Of a stretch of 64,000 bases of DNA, positions 26,279-36,717 are shown piece after piece. Under the pieces are notes generated by a model. The model was not told the DNA's origin. It saw only the letters and a program-made list of their open reading frames with translations, and searched no databases. The translations under genes were made by a program, and so were the position numbers. Source of the DNA: Opitutaceae bacterium (GTDB lineage: Bacteria > Verrucomicrobiota > Verrucomicrobiia > Opitutales > Opitutaceae); NCBI GenBank assembly GCA_019634615.1, contig JAHCAZ010000011.1, positions 46,293-110,292 of the forward strand. Reading direction: 5' to 3'. Position 1 is the stretch's first letter; the number at the start of each line of letters is the position of its first letter.

Positions 26279-27342
26279 GCCGAACTGGCCGCGCGCTGCC
26301 GCCAAGCGTCGACGATCTGGCGGATCGTCTCCTCCAGGCTCACGGAGATGTCCCACGACGGGTAATGTGCACGCATCTTGCGCAGGTCGGAGTAGTAGCA
26401 GATGTGGTCGCCGGCGCGGTGCTGGTCGACGTAGGTATGGACCTGCGCCTTGCCGGTGAACTTCTCGGTGATCTTGAAGGCCTCGAGAATGGAGGTGCTG
26501 TTGGCCTTCCCGCCGCCAAGATTATAGACCTCGCCGGCGCGGGGCGCGGCGACGAAGGCGGCCATGAAGCGCGCGACGTCAAGGGAGTGGATGTTGTCCC
26601 GCACCTGCTTGCCCTTGTACCCGAAGACCTTGTACTCGCGGCCCTCGAGGTTGCATTTCACGAGATAGGAGAGGAACCCGTGCAATTCCACGCCGCTGTG
26701 GTTGGGCCCGGTCAGGCAGCCGCCGCGCAGGGCGCAGGTGGGCATATTGAAATAACGGCCGTACTCCTGGACCATCACATCGGCGGCGACCTTCGAGGCG
26801 CCGAAGAGGGAGTGCTTGGATTGGTCGATCGTGAACGTCTCGGGGATGCCGTGGGCGTAGGCCGGGTCGGCGTAATCCCACCGCGTGGCCTGCTCGACGA
26901 GGCGGATGGAGTTGGGCGCGTCGCCGTAGACCTTGTTCGTGCTCATGTGCACGAAGGGCGATTCCGGGCAGGCCTGGCGGGCGGCCTCGAGGAGGTTGAG
27001 GGTGCCGACGGCGTTGGTGTCGAAGTCGTCGAACGGGATCGCGGCGGCGCGGTCGTGCGACGGTTGCGCGGCGGTGTGGACGATGACCGAGGGCCGGATG
27101 GACCTGATCAACGCCAGGACGCCGGCCCGGTCGCGAATGTCCAGCTCGTGATGGACGAAGCCGGGGAGCTCCTGGACGAGGCGGTTCTGGTTCCAGCGCG
27201 TGTCCCCTTGGGGCCCGAAAAACACGGCCCGCTGGTTGTTGTCGAGACCGTGCACGACGTAGCCCAGATGGCGGGCGAAATGGACACACACCTCCGAGCC
27301 GATCAGGCCGGAGGATCCGGTTACGAGTAGGGTCTTGGCCAT
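26275..27342 (-). CDS. NAD-dependent sugar epimerase, CDP-paratose/tyvelose 2-epimerase-like
   Basis: 355 residues, extended SDR family. The NAD fingerprint is TGSSGLIG (8-15) and the second motif is STNKVYG (134-140). The closest overall pattern is the tyvelose 2-epimerase (RfbE) group, with the blocks [23 protein letters not shown] and [12 protein letters not shown]. The usual catalytic Tyr of YxxxK is Phe180, with Lys184 retained (FGASK). It probably converts an NDP-sugar used by the neighbouring transferases; the donor sugar is unknown. It is separated by 103 bp from the membrane protein gene upstream and overlaps the YfhO-like gene downstream. Confidence 0.85.
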   Translation of the reverse strand: MAKTLLVTGSSGLIGSEVCVHFARHLGYVVHGLDNNQRAVFFGPQGDTRWNQNRLVQELPGFVHHELDIRDRAGVLALIRSIRPSVIVHTAAQPSHDRAAAIPFDDFDTNAVGTLNLLEAARQACPESPFVHMSTNKVYGDAPNSIRLVEQATRWDYADPAYAHGIPETFTIDQSKHSLFGASKVAADVMVQEYGRYFNMPTCALRGGCLTGPNHSGVELHGFLSYLVKCNLEGREYKVFGYKGKQVRDNIHSLDVARFMAAFVAAPRAGEVYNLGGGKANSTSILEAFKITEKFTGKAQVHTYVDQHRAGDHICYYSDLRKMRAHYPSWDISVSLEETIRQIVDAWRQRAASSA

Positions 27343-27445
27343 GGGCGAAAAGAAGGAGGTCAGACAGTCACGCTCGGTGCGTGGTTTCCAGCCGAATTAT
27401 GGCCGATGCCCCGACCACGCGGCCTCTGGTCACAAGGAGCGGCGT

Positions 27446-29638
27446 TCATTCGAGGCGCGACCCGGGTGCGGGGTGGCGGCGTTGACACCAGAATCCGACC
27501 GCGGAACCGAGGCCCGCGACCAGGGCAAGCAGTCCGAGCGAGGAGTGCAGCCCCGCCAGTCGCTCCCACGCCAGTTCCTTGGCGAGCGTGTCCGCCACGC
27601 CGCGATCAGCCGTGGCGATGGGTGCGGAGGCGGCCACCCAGGACTCAGACTCGGGGCGGCCGTCGTAGAGGACCAGTCGGGCTTGAAGCCCGACATATTC
27701 GCGCACATCGGCCGCCCAGAACCCGATCCACGCCGGGTTGGGGCCCTGGCAGTCGACCTCGGTGATGAACCTCCCGTCCTTTTCCTCGATGCGCAGACGG
27801 AGGCCGTTGCCATGAGCCACCGGCCAGCCTGCATGGGGTACGACCAACCACGGCGTGGTGACGTCAAAGGGCCGGCTCCAGGCCGTGCAGGTGAGGGCCG
27901 GGCCCTCGGGTGCCGTGCCGGTGAACAAACGCTGCAGGGATGGAGGCGCCAGAGGGGCCGCACCGACCAAGCGTTCGCCGGGGTAGGTTTCCGACCCAGT
28001 GACCAGCTCCACCCCGAGCGGCCCGATCGCGCCGGGAGGATTCAGCAGGGCGTGCCAACGCGCGGTCGCGCCGAAGGTGAGTGGGCGCGGCCAGCAGGCC
28101 ACGAGCGATAGGGCGGCGAGCGCGACGGCACCGGAAAACCAATGCAGCCGGGGCGTGGGTTCGATGATGAACCGCGGGGCCGGCTCCGCCGCGGGTCTGG
28201 CCCGCGCCAAGCAGAACGCGCCCGCGGCCAGGAGAAGGGCGGTCACGCCACCGATGACCTCAGCCCGGTATTGCAGCGATCGCACGAAGGTCCCGGCGGC
28301 ATCAGGCGGGTTGGAGGGGTTCACCGAGGTGGGAAGCAAGGCCTGAAAACGGGGGTCGTCGAGGAGGCGTGTGACCTGGTCCACATCCTGGTAAAGGATC
28401 CATCGCGTGGCTTGCGCCTCGAGTCGGCTGCGGTCGCGATCTTGGAGGTACGATTGCACGGCCTCACGGCGAGCCTGGGCATGCGCGGAGGCGTGCAGGT
28501 GGAAATAGGCCGTGTGCCCGCCGTGGGCCAACTCCCACCAGCCGAAACAGGTCGTCGCCAGCCAGGCCCCCGCGAGGGCAACTGACACCTTGCGCCAGGG
28601 CAGCCCGGGGAGGATCCGCGCGATCGCGAGGGCATTGGCCAGCACCAGGATCAGGAGGAGCTCGCCGTAGCGCGAAACGTAGCCGCCGTAGTCGGCTCCG
28701 CGGGCGAAGGCGAGAGCGGCGGCCTGGCCCAGGCCCCACAATCCCAACGCCAGCACGGTCTGATCAAACGAGGCCGCCAGGCGCCGTGCCCGCAGCTGAA
28801 AGGCAAAGACCACGAGCGGGATGTTCAGCAGGATGAACGCGCCCGGCCGCCCGGCCGGCCAGCCCATCAGGTCAATCAAGGCATGGAGGAAATGCAGGGG
28901 TGAGCCGGCCGTCTGCGCGAACGCTCCTTGGGGCGGCGCGTGGGCCCGGACGACCGCAATCATCCCCAGCCCGGCGACGGCAATCAGGGCGGGGACAATC
29001 CACCGCCTGCGCGCGGCGCTCGGCCCCACCCAGGCACAGGTGAGGACCACCGCCACCGGGGCGATCCACATGCCTGCCAGCGTGAACAGCCCGGCAATGC
29101 CCGCAGCCTGCGCCCGCCACCAAGCCCGGGTGCCGGTGCCATGCGACACCGAACCACGCACGTGGAGGAAGAGGAAGATCAGCGCGAAGGGAAACTGGGA
29201 TTGGAATCCCCAGGTGATGTTCTCCCATGCATGCGGGAGGATGGAGGCGAAGACCAGAAGGAGCGTCACGCCAATGGCGCCGGCCGGACGGAGGTTTTTT
29301 GCCACCCAGTGCGTGAATAGGGCGACGAAGCCCGCATACAACGCGGCATTCACCGTGGTCTGCACGAACGGATCCCAGCGGCCGGTGAGCGCGACCTCCA
29401 GCCATGCGGTCAGCCGGGTCCACATGGGCACGTGCTCGAAATGTGGCGAGAAAAAGACCCACGGGCGCAGCGTGCCCTCCAGCCAGGGCGCCAGCAGGTC
29501 GGCGGCTTCGATCTTCCACTGGTCATTGATCGCCACGTCGCCCGTGTACGCGCGGATCTCGCGCAGCCGGGCGGCGAACACGACCCCGGCGGCGCCCGCG
29601 GCCCAGACAATCGACGGCCAATGGGGGCGTGGGCGCAT
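27446..29638 (-). CDS. Polytopic membrane protein, putative GT-C glycosyltransferase
   Basis: 730 residues with about 12 hydrophobic helices up to about residue 360 and two more near 430-480 and 690-710. The first extracytoplasmic loop (INDQWKIEAADLLAPWLEG..FFSPHFEHVPMWTRL) has the acidic residues and SPHxEH-type motif seen in a group of uncharacterised GT-C-like proteins. The late part is a soluble beta-rich domain (about 510-660). It lacks the NPCBM-like module of its neighbours. It sits between the epimerase and another large membrane protein on the same strand. Function is inferred from topology and neighbourhood only. Confidence 0.68.
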   Translation of the reverse strand: MRPRPHWPSIVWAAGAAGVVFAARLREIRAYTGDVAINDQWKIEAADLLAPWLEGTLRPWVFFSPHFEHVPMWTRLTAWLEVALTGRWDPFVQTTVNAALYAGFVALFTHWVAKNLRPAGAIGVTLLLVFASILPHAWENITWGFQSQFPFALIFLFLHVRGSVSHGTGTRAWWRAQAAGIAGLFTLAGMWIAPVAVVLTCAWVGPSAARRRWIVPALIAVAGLGMIAVVRAHAPPQGAFAQTAGSPLHFLHALIDLMGWPAGRPGAFILLNIPLVVFAFQLRARRLAASFDQTVLALGLWGLGQAAALAFARGADYGGYVSRYGELLLILVLANALAIARILPGLPWRKVSVALAGAWLATTCFGWWELAHGGHTAYFHLHASAHAQARREAVQSYLQDRDRSRLEAQATRWILYQDVDQVTRLLDDPRFQALLPTSVNPSNPPDAAGTFVRSLQYRAEVIGGVTALLLAAGAFCLARARPAAEPAPRFIIEPTPRLHWFSGAVALAALSLVACWPRPLTFGATARWHALLNPPGAIGPLGVELVTGSETYPGERLVGAAPLAPPSLQRLFTGTAPEGPALTCTAWSRPFDVTTPWLVVPHAGWPVAHGNGLRLRIEEKDGRFITEVDCQGPNPAWIGFWAADVREYVGLQARLVLYDGRPESESWVAASAPIATADRGVADTLAKELAWERLAGLHSSLGLLALVAGLGSAVGFWCQRRHPAPGSRLE

Positions 29639-29654
29639 GCAGGGGCGAAGCGGC

Positions 29655-32018
29655 CTAGTAGACGTTCAGCCCGGTCCAGGCGGTCCAGTCCCAGGCAAAA
29701 TTGCTCCGCTCGCCCGGGTGGATGCGCAGGCGCAGGTACCCGCCGTCGCGCGGCGGCAACGTGACCTTGAAATACTGGAGGCCGCGGTCGTTCAGGTGAT
29801 TGGCGGGGTCGAGGTTCCGCTCAAGCAGCAGGATTTCCTCGGTGCCGAGCACCCAGGTGATGTAAAAGGTCGCGCCATCAGTGCTGTTGCCGTTGCTGTA
29901 GGCGCCCGGCAGGAACCCGAAAGCACCGCTGCACTGGGTCGCGCCCTTTGGTACGTTGAGTGTCATCTCGCTCGGGGCATGGAAGACCATGACCGGCCGG
30001 CCGTCGATCTCCCCCTCCGAAAGCGAGGTCTTGGCCTCGTACGTCGTCGGGGTCACGTCGAACATCCGGAACAACTGCTTGTCCGCCTCGCGGAAGAAAT
30101 CCCGTCCGGCGAGGGAAGGCGGCAGGGCCGAGAGCTTTACCGTGTAATGATCGGCGAAGTAGACCCAGTCCTCGGGTGCGATGACGATCTCGAGCGAATG
30201 CAACAGCCGGTCGGGCTTGCCGCCCGCAAACTGCATGTAGCTCATGATGTCCTCCACCACGGGATTGATGATGAAGCCCGTGCGACCGAGGGGAAGGGGA
30301 AGCCGGTACTCCGTCTTGATGCCCTGGGTGTTCTTCACGCGGAGGATCACGATCGGCAGCTTGTAGAGGAATCCGCGCAGGCGGCCGAGCAGACTGGGCC
30401 GGACGTCGATGACGGCCCAGAGGGGACGGTCGGAGAACTCCTCCGCGACGAACGGCTGGCCGATCGCCAAGGAAGCCGTGCGCAGCGGCTGCGGTGCGAT
30501 GGCCCCCGGGTCGAAGGGCCCGGCCTTGCGGCGCCAGAGCTGGAATCCCTTCTCGGAGAGGACGTACTCGTACCGGTGGACCAGCAGCGACAACACCTCG
30601 GCGTCGTCGCAGGCGACCAAGCGCTGGTCGATCGTATGCAACTTGAGGAGCACGAACTCCGGCGCGCGGTCGGAAGCGTAGTACTCGAGGTTCAGGCGGC
30701 TGAGGTGCGGCCGGTAGGCGGAATAACTCTGGAGCACCGGGCGGGGGCGGTAATTGAACTGGTTGTAGATCGCGACCGCCTGCTCGTAGCCGAGCACGTC
30801 GACCGAGGCCCCGCCGATCGTCGCCCGGGTTTGCGGCATTTCATAGTAGGCCACCTCGGCCCTGAGCGAATCCTGGTACTTTGCCCGCAGGGCGGAGAGA
30901 TCCATCAACCCGGTGACGTTCGCGACCACGCGCTCCTGGGTGTTGCTCAGGAGGCCGCGGATCAGGCCGGGGATGGCATGGCCCACGCCCGCGAGCGCGA
31001 AGAGCACCAGGGCGAACCGCAGCGCGCCCTGGGTGCGGCGGAACCGGGGGCCGTCGTCGAGCAAGAGCGGGAAAGCCGTGGCCGGCAGGATCACCGCGTA
31101 GAAAAAGCCGATCATGTGCCCATCGGCGCGGACGAAGCCATGCTTCCAGTTCAGGAAGACAAATGCGCCCAGCGCGAGGGTGGTGGCGACCGCCCGGGCG
31201 CGGTCCGCCAGGGTGAACAGGAACACGAGCGCGTACGCGATGATGAGCCCGAGCGAGATCAGGCCGAGGAGCAGGCCCACGGGCGGGGTCGGGATCCCCA
31301 TGGTCTCCTGGTAACCCTGGCTGATCTCCCAGGAATTATAGAAATATGCCGGCAGGTTCAGCGGATTCTGGCCGCAGCTGACCCAGCCGATGACGAACAC
31401 CCCGGCAAACCAGCCGAAACGCCAGGCTGCGGCCTTGGGCTGCCGCCGCCACAGCAACAGGCCGGCCGTGCAGAGCACAAAGATGCCACCAATCATCAGG
31501 TTGGTGAACTTGAAAAGGCCAAGCAGGCCGATCAGGCCCGCGAGCAGGGCCGGTGTGAGCAGGTGCTTTTCCTCGTGACGGCGGAGCAACTCGAAGCCCA
31601 GGAGGGCGATGACCATCTGGTGCAGGCTGTCCTCGTAGGAGAGGCCGAGCAGGAAGAAAAAGGCGAAATAGGCATAGCGACTGTAGCCCTGCAGGCGGAG
31701 ACCCTGGCGAAAAATCAGGCAGGAGAACACCAGGGCCTGGATGAGCTGCCACACCAGCAGGCTGTCGTAGTGCAGGCCGCAATAGGTCTTGCCCATCAGG
31801 AATCCAAGCGGCCCGTAGGTGAAGACGACGTCGGTGCCGAACTGCAGCCCGTCGATGAAGCACTTCGACAAGGCCATGCGCCAGGAGGCGTCGAGCTCGT
31901 TGGCCGGCGCCAGGGGGGGCGTGAACATGGCCAGTACCATCAGGGTGTAGAACACGATGCGCGCGACCCAGTCGGCGGCGGAGGTGGTGGCACGGTTGGA
32001 TGGTTCCGTCTTACTCAT
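29655..32018 (-). CDS. Polytopic membrane protein with C-terminal NPCBM-like module
   Basis: 787 residues. About ten helices occupy 20-345; the first loop has the pattern ELDASWRMALSKCFIDGLQFGTDVVFTYGPLGFL seen in uncharacterised GT-C-like proteins. A soluble region of about 330 residues follows, rich in beta-strand patterns. The last 100 residues (about 690-787) form a module shared with five other proteins here: a G-FGF..YSNGNSTDGATF strand pair, LLERNLDPANHLNDRG, then a conserved DW..W end. That arrangement resembles carbohydrate-binding NPCBM domains. Probably a glycan-modifying membrane transferase; the reaction is unknown. Confidence 0.7.
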   Translation of the reverse strand: MSKTEPSNRATTSAADWVARIVFYTLMVLAMFTPPLAPANELDASWRMALSKCFIDGLQFGTDVVFTYGPLGFLMGKTYCGLHYDSLLVWQLIQALVFSCLIFRQGLRLQGYSRYAYFAFFFLLGLSYEDSLHQMVIALLGFELLRRHEEKHLLTPALLAGLIGLLGLFKFTNLMIGGIFVLCTAGLLLWRRQPKAAAWRFGWFAGVFVIGWVSCGQNPLNLPAYFYNSWEISQGYQETMGIPTPPVGLLLGLISLGLIIAYALVFLFTLADRARAVATTLALGAFVFLNWKHGFVRADGHMIGFFYAVILPATAFPLLLDDGPRFRRTQGALRFALVLFALAGVGHAIPGLIRGLLSNTQERVVANVTGLMDLSALRAKYQDSLRAEVAYYEMPQTRATIGGASVDVLGYEQAVAIYNQFNYRPRPVLQSYSAYRPHLSRLNLEYYASDRAPEFVLLKLHTIDQRLVACDDAEVLSLLVHRYEYVLSEKGFQLWRRKAGPFDPGAIAPQPLRTASLAIGQPFVAEEFSDRPLWAVIDVRPSLLGRLRGFLYKLPIVILRVKNTQGIKTEYRLPLPLGRTGFIINPVVEDIMSYMQFAGGKPDRLLHSLEIVIAPEDWVYFADHYTVKLSALPPSLAGRDFFREADKQLFRMFDVTPTTYEAKTSLSEGEIDGRPVMVFHAPSEMTLNVPKGATQCSGAFGFLPGAYSNGNSTDGATFYITWVLGTEEILLLERNLDPANHLNDRGLQYFKVTLPPRDGGYLRLRIHPGERSNFAWDWTAWTGLNVY

Positions 32019-32054
32019 GGAGCGAGGGGAGGTTAAATTGCGCGGGCGCGGCGT

Positions 32055-34481
32055 CTAGCGGCAATTTTCGAGCGCAAGGTCGGACCAAAAGGTCCAGTCG
32101 CTGGCGGCGTTGCCGGCCGGGCCGGGTTCGATGAGAAACTCAATCCGCCGAGCTTCGCCGGGTGGCAGCATGCAGCGGAAAGACTGCATGCCGCGATCAG
32201 CCGGTTCGCTCGCGGGTTGCAGCCACCGGCGGTGCAGGCTCGTGCGCCGTCCATTGGCATCGATCAGGTCCACTTGGAACTCCGCGCCGTCGGTCGGGGT
32301 GCGATTGTGCGCCGCATAGGCTCCGTCCTTGATCCCGAAGCGACCGCGGATGCAGCAGGCTTCCGGCGGCAGCTCGTAAGTCAGGCGCGAGGGCGCGTGC
32401 GCAAAGAACACGACCTGGCCCTCGTCGCGGGTGACGGAAGCGCCGAAGGGGGCCGAAATCTCCAGGGGGACCAATTGGCTGCGGTACTCGGGCAACTGGA
32501 ACGCCGAAAGCTCCCGCAGGGTCAGCAGGGCACGGCGGGCGTCGATCTCGTGCACGGGACTCTCGCCGGTTCGCCCGTCGGCACAGGTGGCCCGGGCGGT
32601 GAGCCGGAACTGCGAACGTTCGCCCGCGGGGAGCCGGAAGTCGACGCTGAGCCCGCTCGCGGGAAGCACCGTGACGGAACCCAGTGACCGGTCTTCCAGG
32701 AGCAGTTCGAGCCGCTGCATCAGGCCAGCGGAGTCGTGGGCACTGACGTTGACGCTGAGGCTCCTCGCCGAGCCGCTGGCATAATGGGGGGCGAAGATCG
32801 TGACGCCGACCTTGCGATCATGGCCGCCCGGCCCGGGCAGGGGCGGGATCGTCGGCGGGGCCAGCCGGTATGCATCCTTGAGCACGAACAAGCGAAAGCC
32901 CTGGGGCACGAACTGGCCCGACTCGATCGTGACGTAGCGCTCGTGCACGAATTGCGCCAGGCGGGGGAACTTCTCCAACGGGTATTTGTTCCACGCGCGA
33001 TTCGGACCGGGACTGCAATCCACGAAGAAGACCGGGCGATGCGTCTCGAGATCGTCCAGCAGCGTTTCCATCGCGCCGGGAACGATCGCGTAGTCGGTGT
33101 CCCGCTCCGGCGCGACGTTGGTCCAGGGTATCAGGCCGGTCACAAACGAGGCGTAAACGAAGCGCGAGGCGGGCCGTCGATTGGCCAACAGGTAGATGTC
33201 GGGATGGTAACCCCAGACGAAAATGCGCTCGTCCGGCGCGCTCGAGGCCGCGATGAACGCCGCGACGCGACGCGAAGGATCGACCGGCAGCGTGCGCCGG
33301 CGCGCCTCCCAGGCTCCCGCGACCAAGGTGCCCGCAAGCCCGAGCAGCAAGACCAGCACGAGCCCCCGCATGAACAGCCGCGCCCGGGTGGGTCCGGGCC
33401 CGACCGCAACGGTCAGTTGGCCGAGGTACCACGCCGTGCCCAGGCAGAGGGGCGGGAGGAACTGGATGCTGTAGTGATCGAAGCCGCGGCCACCAGAGGC
33501 GACGCCGATGAGCGAGGTCAGCGACCAGCCGACTATATAGATGCGTGCAGGGTTGGCACCGTGTTCCTCCGCCGATGGCGTGCGCTGGACCAGGTGGCGC
33601 AGGATCGAGCCCGCCGCCGCCGCCGCCGCCGCGAACAGGAGTGGCGAGAACGCGCCCAGCAAGCCAAAGGGTGTCCACGCCGAGGCGAGGCGGTCCGCCC
33701 AACTGACCTCCGGACCGTAGTAGACGAGGTTGTAGGTCCAGGTATAGAAGACAAAGTCGGCGAGGGCGCCGCGCAGGGCGTAGTAGGCGACCACGACGCC
33801 GACCACGGCGAGGAAGCCGAGCAGCAGGCAGGACGACTGACGCAGGAGCCGACGCCAGGCGGGTGGCGACTCCCGGGTGGCGAGGTAGTGGAGCGCCAGC
33901 AGCGGGGCGAGGAGGTCGAGGGCCCCGGGCTGTTTCGACAGCCACGCCAGGCCGAACAGCAGGCCGACACCGGTCAGGCGCCAGGTTTCCGGGGCCCGCG
34001 GAGCCGCCCAAAAGAGCCACGCCGCCCCGGACGTGAACGCGGCGACAAACCACTCGGTCACGTAGGCGTTGGCATCGCCCTGATAGAACATGCCGGTCGC
34101 GAGGATCGCGTAAAGGCCGCCGGCCCACCAGGCGGCGGCGGTGCCGGCCAGGCGGCGGGCGACGAGGAACAGCAGCCATGCCGTCAGGGCCACGATCATT
34201 GCGACCGTGGCGTGCACGGCATGGAGGTTGGTCTCGCCCGCGATGGCGAGGATCGCCGCCATGACGCCGTAGGTGAGCGGCGTGCGCTGGTCGACCGCGT
34301 CGCGGTACAGCACCCCGCCGTCGATCAGGGTTCGGGCGATGGATGCATGGATGGCTTCATCCACGTTCCAGCACTTGAAGCCAAAACTCGGCGCCCGGAG
34401 CCACCACGTGCCCACGGCCAGGACCAGGAAAACCAACGCCAGGCGCAGAGGCGGCAGGATGGTGGGCTTGGCGGGCAGCAT
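32055..34481 (-). CDS. ArnT/PMT-like GT-C glycosyltransferase with C-terminal NPCBM-like module
   Basis: 808 residues. The first periplasmic loop has WNVDEAIHASIARTLIDGG, matching the acidic catalytic motif of GT39/ArnT-like enzymes that use lipid-linked sugars (Asp-Glu). About 11 helices cover 13-410, with the second conserved loop RTPLTYGVMAAI. After an extracytoplasmic alpha/beta part and an Ig-like region (about 560-640), the NPCBM-like module occupies about 705-808 (GRFGIKDGAYAAHN, TDGAEFQVDL, PADRGMQSF, DWTFW). It is the clearest GT-C in the locus. 6 bp from the next gene upstream, same strand. Confidence 0.82.
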   Translation of the reverse strand: MLPAKPTILPPLRLALVFLVLAVGTWWLRAPSFGFKCWNVDEAIHASIARTLIDGGVLYRDAVDQRTPLTYGVMAAILAIAGETNLHAVHATVAMIVALTAWLLFLVARRLAGTAAAWWAGGLYAILATGMFYQGDANAYVTEWFVAAFTSGAAWLFWAAPRAPETWRLTGVGLLFGLAWLSKQPGALDLLAPLLALHYLATRESPPAWRRLLRQSSCLLLGFLAVVGVVVAYYALRGALADFVFYTWTYNLVYYGPEVSWADRLASAWTPFGLLGAFSPLLFAAAAAAAGSILRHLVQRTPSAEEHGANPARIYIVGWSLTSLIGVASGGRGFDHYSIQFLPPLCLGTAWYLGQLTVAVGPGPTRARLFMRGLVLVLLLGLAGTLVAGAWEARRRTLPVDPSRRVAAFIAASSAPDERIFVWGYHPDIYLLANRRPASRFVYASFVTGLIPWTNVAPERDTDYAIVPGAMETLLDDLETHRPVFFVDCSPGPNRAWNKYPLEKFPRLAQFVHERYVTIESGQFVPQGFRLFVLKDAYRLAPPTIPPLPGPGGHDRKVGVTIFAPHYASGSARSLSVNVSAHDSAGLMQRLELLLEDRSLGSVTVLPASGLSVDFRLPAGERSQFRLTARATCADGRTGESPVHEIDARRALLTLRELSAFQLPEYRSQLVPLEISAPFGASVTRDEGQVVFFAHAPSRLTYELPPEACCIRGRFGIKDGAYAAHNRTPTDGAEFQVDLIDANGRRTSLHRRWLQPASEPADRGMQSFRCMLPPGEARRIEFLIEPGPAGNAASDWTFWSDLALENCR

Positions 34482-34487
34482 CGTCGG

Positions 34488-36512
34488 CTAGGGGTTGAAG
34501 ACCGGGCGGGCCCAACAGGTCCAGTCGCGCGAGGCGGTTCCGGTGGGGTCGGTCGAGAATGACAGCCGAACCGCGGCCCCCTCCTTGGCCGGCGGCAAGT
34601 CCAGCTGGTACGCATGAAGGCCACGATCGGCCGGGTTGGACGCCGGTGCCAGGTGCCAGCTGCCCAGCTCCACCCGGCGTCGGCCATCGCTCCAATGGAT
34701 CCGGAAGGTGGCGCCATCGGTGCCATCAAGGCCGTCGTAGGCCTCGGGTGGAAAGCCGAATTGGCCGGTGAAGGTCTTGGCCCCGGCGGGCACTGGCATG
34801 ATCATGATGCCGGGGGCGTGCACCAGCCGCACCTCCTCGTTGGCGATGTGCCGCACGCTGGGCGCGAACGGCGAAGCAATCTCCAGCCCGCCGGTATCAT
34901 GCCGCGTGGGCTGCCTCAGGCGGTAGACGCGAAAGCGACCGTCGAACTCCAAGAGTTTGCGCCCCGGGATGTCGAGTTGCTGGATCGCCGGCATTTGGCT
35001 GAACTCCTGCACCAGCTCATAGCTGCTTTCGTGCAGCTGCGGGGACAGGTGCGGGAGGTCGCCTTCGCCCTGGGGCCGCAGCACCAGCCACGTCGGCTGG
35101 AGATAGGTGATGAGGTCGGCCCAGTTGGTCCCCACCAGGAGCTTGGCGCTGGTCAGCTCGCGCGACGACATCCCGGGCCAGTCGTGGGTCTTCAGGCCCG
35201 AGAAGAAACCGATGTAGCCGAGGGGCTCCATGAAGACGGAGTCCCCCGGCTGGCTGTGGGCCTTCAACCATTCGCCAATCCTGCGGCGCAGGCCATCCTC
35301 GACGTGGAGCTGCTGGGCCTTGACCTGACGGGCGGTACCCGTGGTCAGGGCCACCCCGCCGGCCAGCACCACCACCGCAAGTCCCGCGACCACACACCGC
35401 AGCCAGCGCTGGCCGCGGTCCCAGAGCTGGGCGGCCGCACCGGCCAAGGCCAGCGCCGCCAGGAGGAAGACGCTCGGGAAATACCAGGGGAAGGGGAAAT
35501 ACGGCACGAAAGAGAGGTAGGCGACGCCCCCAAAAAAGGCGAAGGAGGCCACCCTTACCTCCGCGCGCACGCGCGGCACCAGCCAGAGCAGGACGCAGAT
35601 CGTCGCCAGGGTGCGCCCGAAGGGCACCATCCATGCCGGCCAGCTCGGGAACATGTAGTAGGAAGGGGCGAAGACGCCCTCGGCGGCGGCGGCTTTGCCC
35701 TGCCAGATCAACCAAGGCACCTGCCAGACGCCGTCGCCGAGCCGCGCGAGCGCACCCAGACCGCCGCTTTGCGCGCCCTTGGCGACGATGGTGTGCGGAA
35801 CGGGCGTGCCGTAGTACCACGTGGCCCAGGCCAGCCAGGGCGCGTAGATGAGGCAGGTCAGCAGCCCGGCGCGAAGATACAGGCCGATGAGCTGGCGCCG
35901 CGAATGCCCGGTGCGCGCGGCGTCGTTGAAGAGCCAGGCGGCGCCGGCCACCAAGCCGATGTAAATGAAACTGTCCGGCCGGGTCCACATCAACCCGGCC
36001 CAGGCGCCGCCAAGGTGCACCCATTGCCGGGCCCCGGGCGCATGGTGGGCCCAAAGGGCATAGGCGAGAAACAGCAGCATGAACGCCGTCTCCATGCCGT
36101 TGACCGTGTAGTCGAGGACCTTCGCATCGGTGGCGACAAGCGCGACGAGGAAGAGGGAGGCCATGGCGGGATAGGCCAGGCGGCGCGCGAGGGCCACCAG
36201 CAGGGCGACCGACGTGCCCAGGGCGCCCAGGCACATCGCGCGGAAGATCCAGAGCGCGCCCGTGTCGGATGAGTTGAAGGTGAGCAGGCTGGCCAGCGCC
36301 GGCAGGAGGACGCCCAGCGGGGACGTGAAGGTGTGCAGGCGATCGCCCGCGTTGAAGACCAGGCCGTTTCCCGTCGCCAGGTTTTTGCTGGACCGGTATG
36401 TGATATAGAAATCCTCCCAGACGTGGTTCGTATAGAGGGCGAACAGCAACGCCGTGAGGCCGGCGAAAGCAAAGGCAAGGACGAGGTGGGGGCGCTGGAT
36501 AAACCGGTTCAT
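34488..36512 (-). CDS. GT-C-like membrane glycosyltransferase, AftB-like first loop, with NPCBM-like module
   Basis: 674 residues. The first loop (EDFYITYRSSKNLATGNGL, then FNAGDRLHTFTSPLGVLLPA) resembles the ED/DD-YI-RY..GxGLVFNPGER pattern of GT-C enzymes related to actinobacterial AftB arabinosyltransferase. About ten helices run to about 395, followed by an extracytoplasmic domain (LEPLGYIGFFSGLKTHDWPG) and the NPCBM-like module at about 575-674 (GQFGFPPEAYDG, DGATFRIHW, PADRGLHAYQ, SRDWTCW). It is a clear paralog of the adjacent upstream gene (36718-39213), so the pair arose by tandem duplication. The 205-bp upstream gap (36513-36717) contains no gene. Confidence 0.78.
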   Translation of the reverse strand: MNRFIQRPHLVLAFAFAGLTALLFALYTNHVWEDFYITYRSSKNLATGNGLVFNAGDRLHTFTSPLGVLLPALASLLTFNSSDTGALWIFRAMCLGALGTSVALLVALARRLAYPAMASLFLVALVATDAKVLDYTVNGMETAFMLLFLAYALWAHHAPGARQWVHLGGAWAGLMWTRPDSFIYIGLVAGAAWLFNDAARTGHSRRQLIGLYLRAGLLTCLIYAPWLAWATWYYGTPVPHTIVAKGAQSGGLGALARLGDGVWQVPWLIWQGKAAAAEGVFAPSYYMFPSWPAWMVPFGRTLATICVLLWLVPRVRAEVRVASFAFFGGVAYLSFVPYFPFPWYFPSVFLLAALALAGAAAQLWDRGQRWLRCVVAGLAVVVLAGGVALTTGTARQVKAQQLHVEDGLRRRIGEWLKAHSQPGDSVFMEPLGYIGFFSGLKTHDWPGMSSRELTSAKLLVGTNWADLITYLQPTWLVLRPQGEGDLPHLSPQLHESSYELVQEFSQMPAIQQLDIPGRKLLEFDGRFRVYRLRQPTRHDTGGLEIASPFAPSVRHIANEEVRLVHAPGIMIMPVPAGAKTFTGQFGFPPEAYDGLDGTDGATFRIHWSDGRRRVELGSWHLAPASNPADRGLHAYQLDLPPAKEGAAVRLSFSTDPTGTASRDWTCWARPVFNP

Positions 36513-36717
36513 GCCGCGGGTGTTAGGTACGTGGAATGCATTTTTTTCGCGGGCGGTACGCGAAAATCAAGGACGCAATCCACCGTTCTGTCAGCGGGGC
36601 GCGGCGGGAGACGGGAAGCATCATCCCATCTGACAATCCGCCGCGCCAGTCCCGCCATCGGGTCGGGCGAGATTTCCCGGGGTTCCGGACGGTCGCCGGC
36701 GGGCTACTAGGTCATTC

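Noticed and set aside
28821..32036. About 1070-codon plus-strand open frame over the membrane protein genes
   Set aside because: Composition is typical of antisense frames in GC-rich DNA, and the minus strand carries coherent transmembrane proteins.
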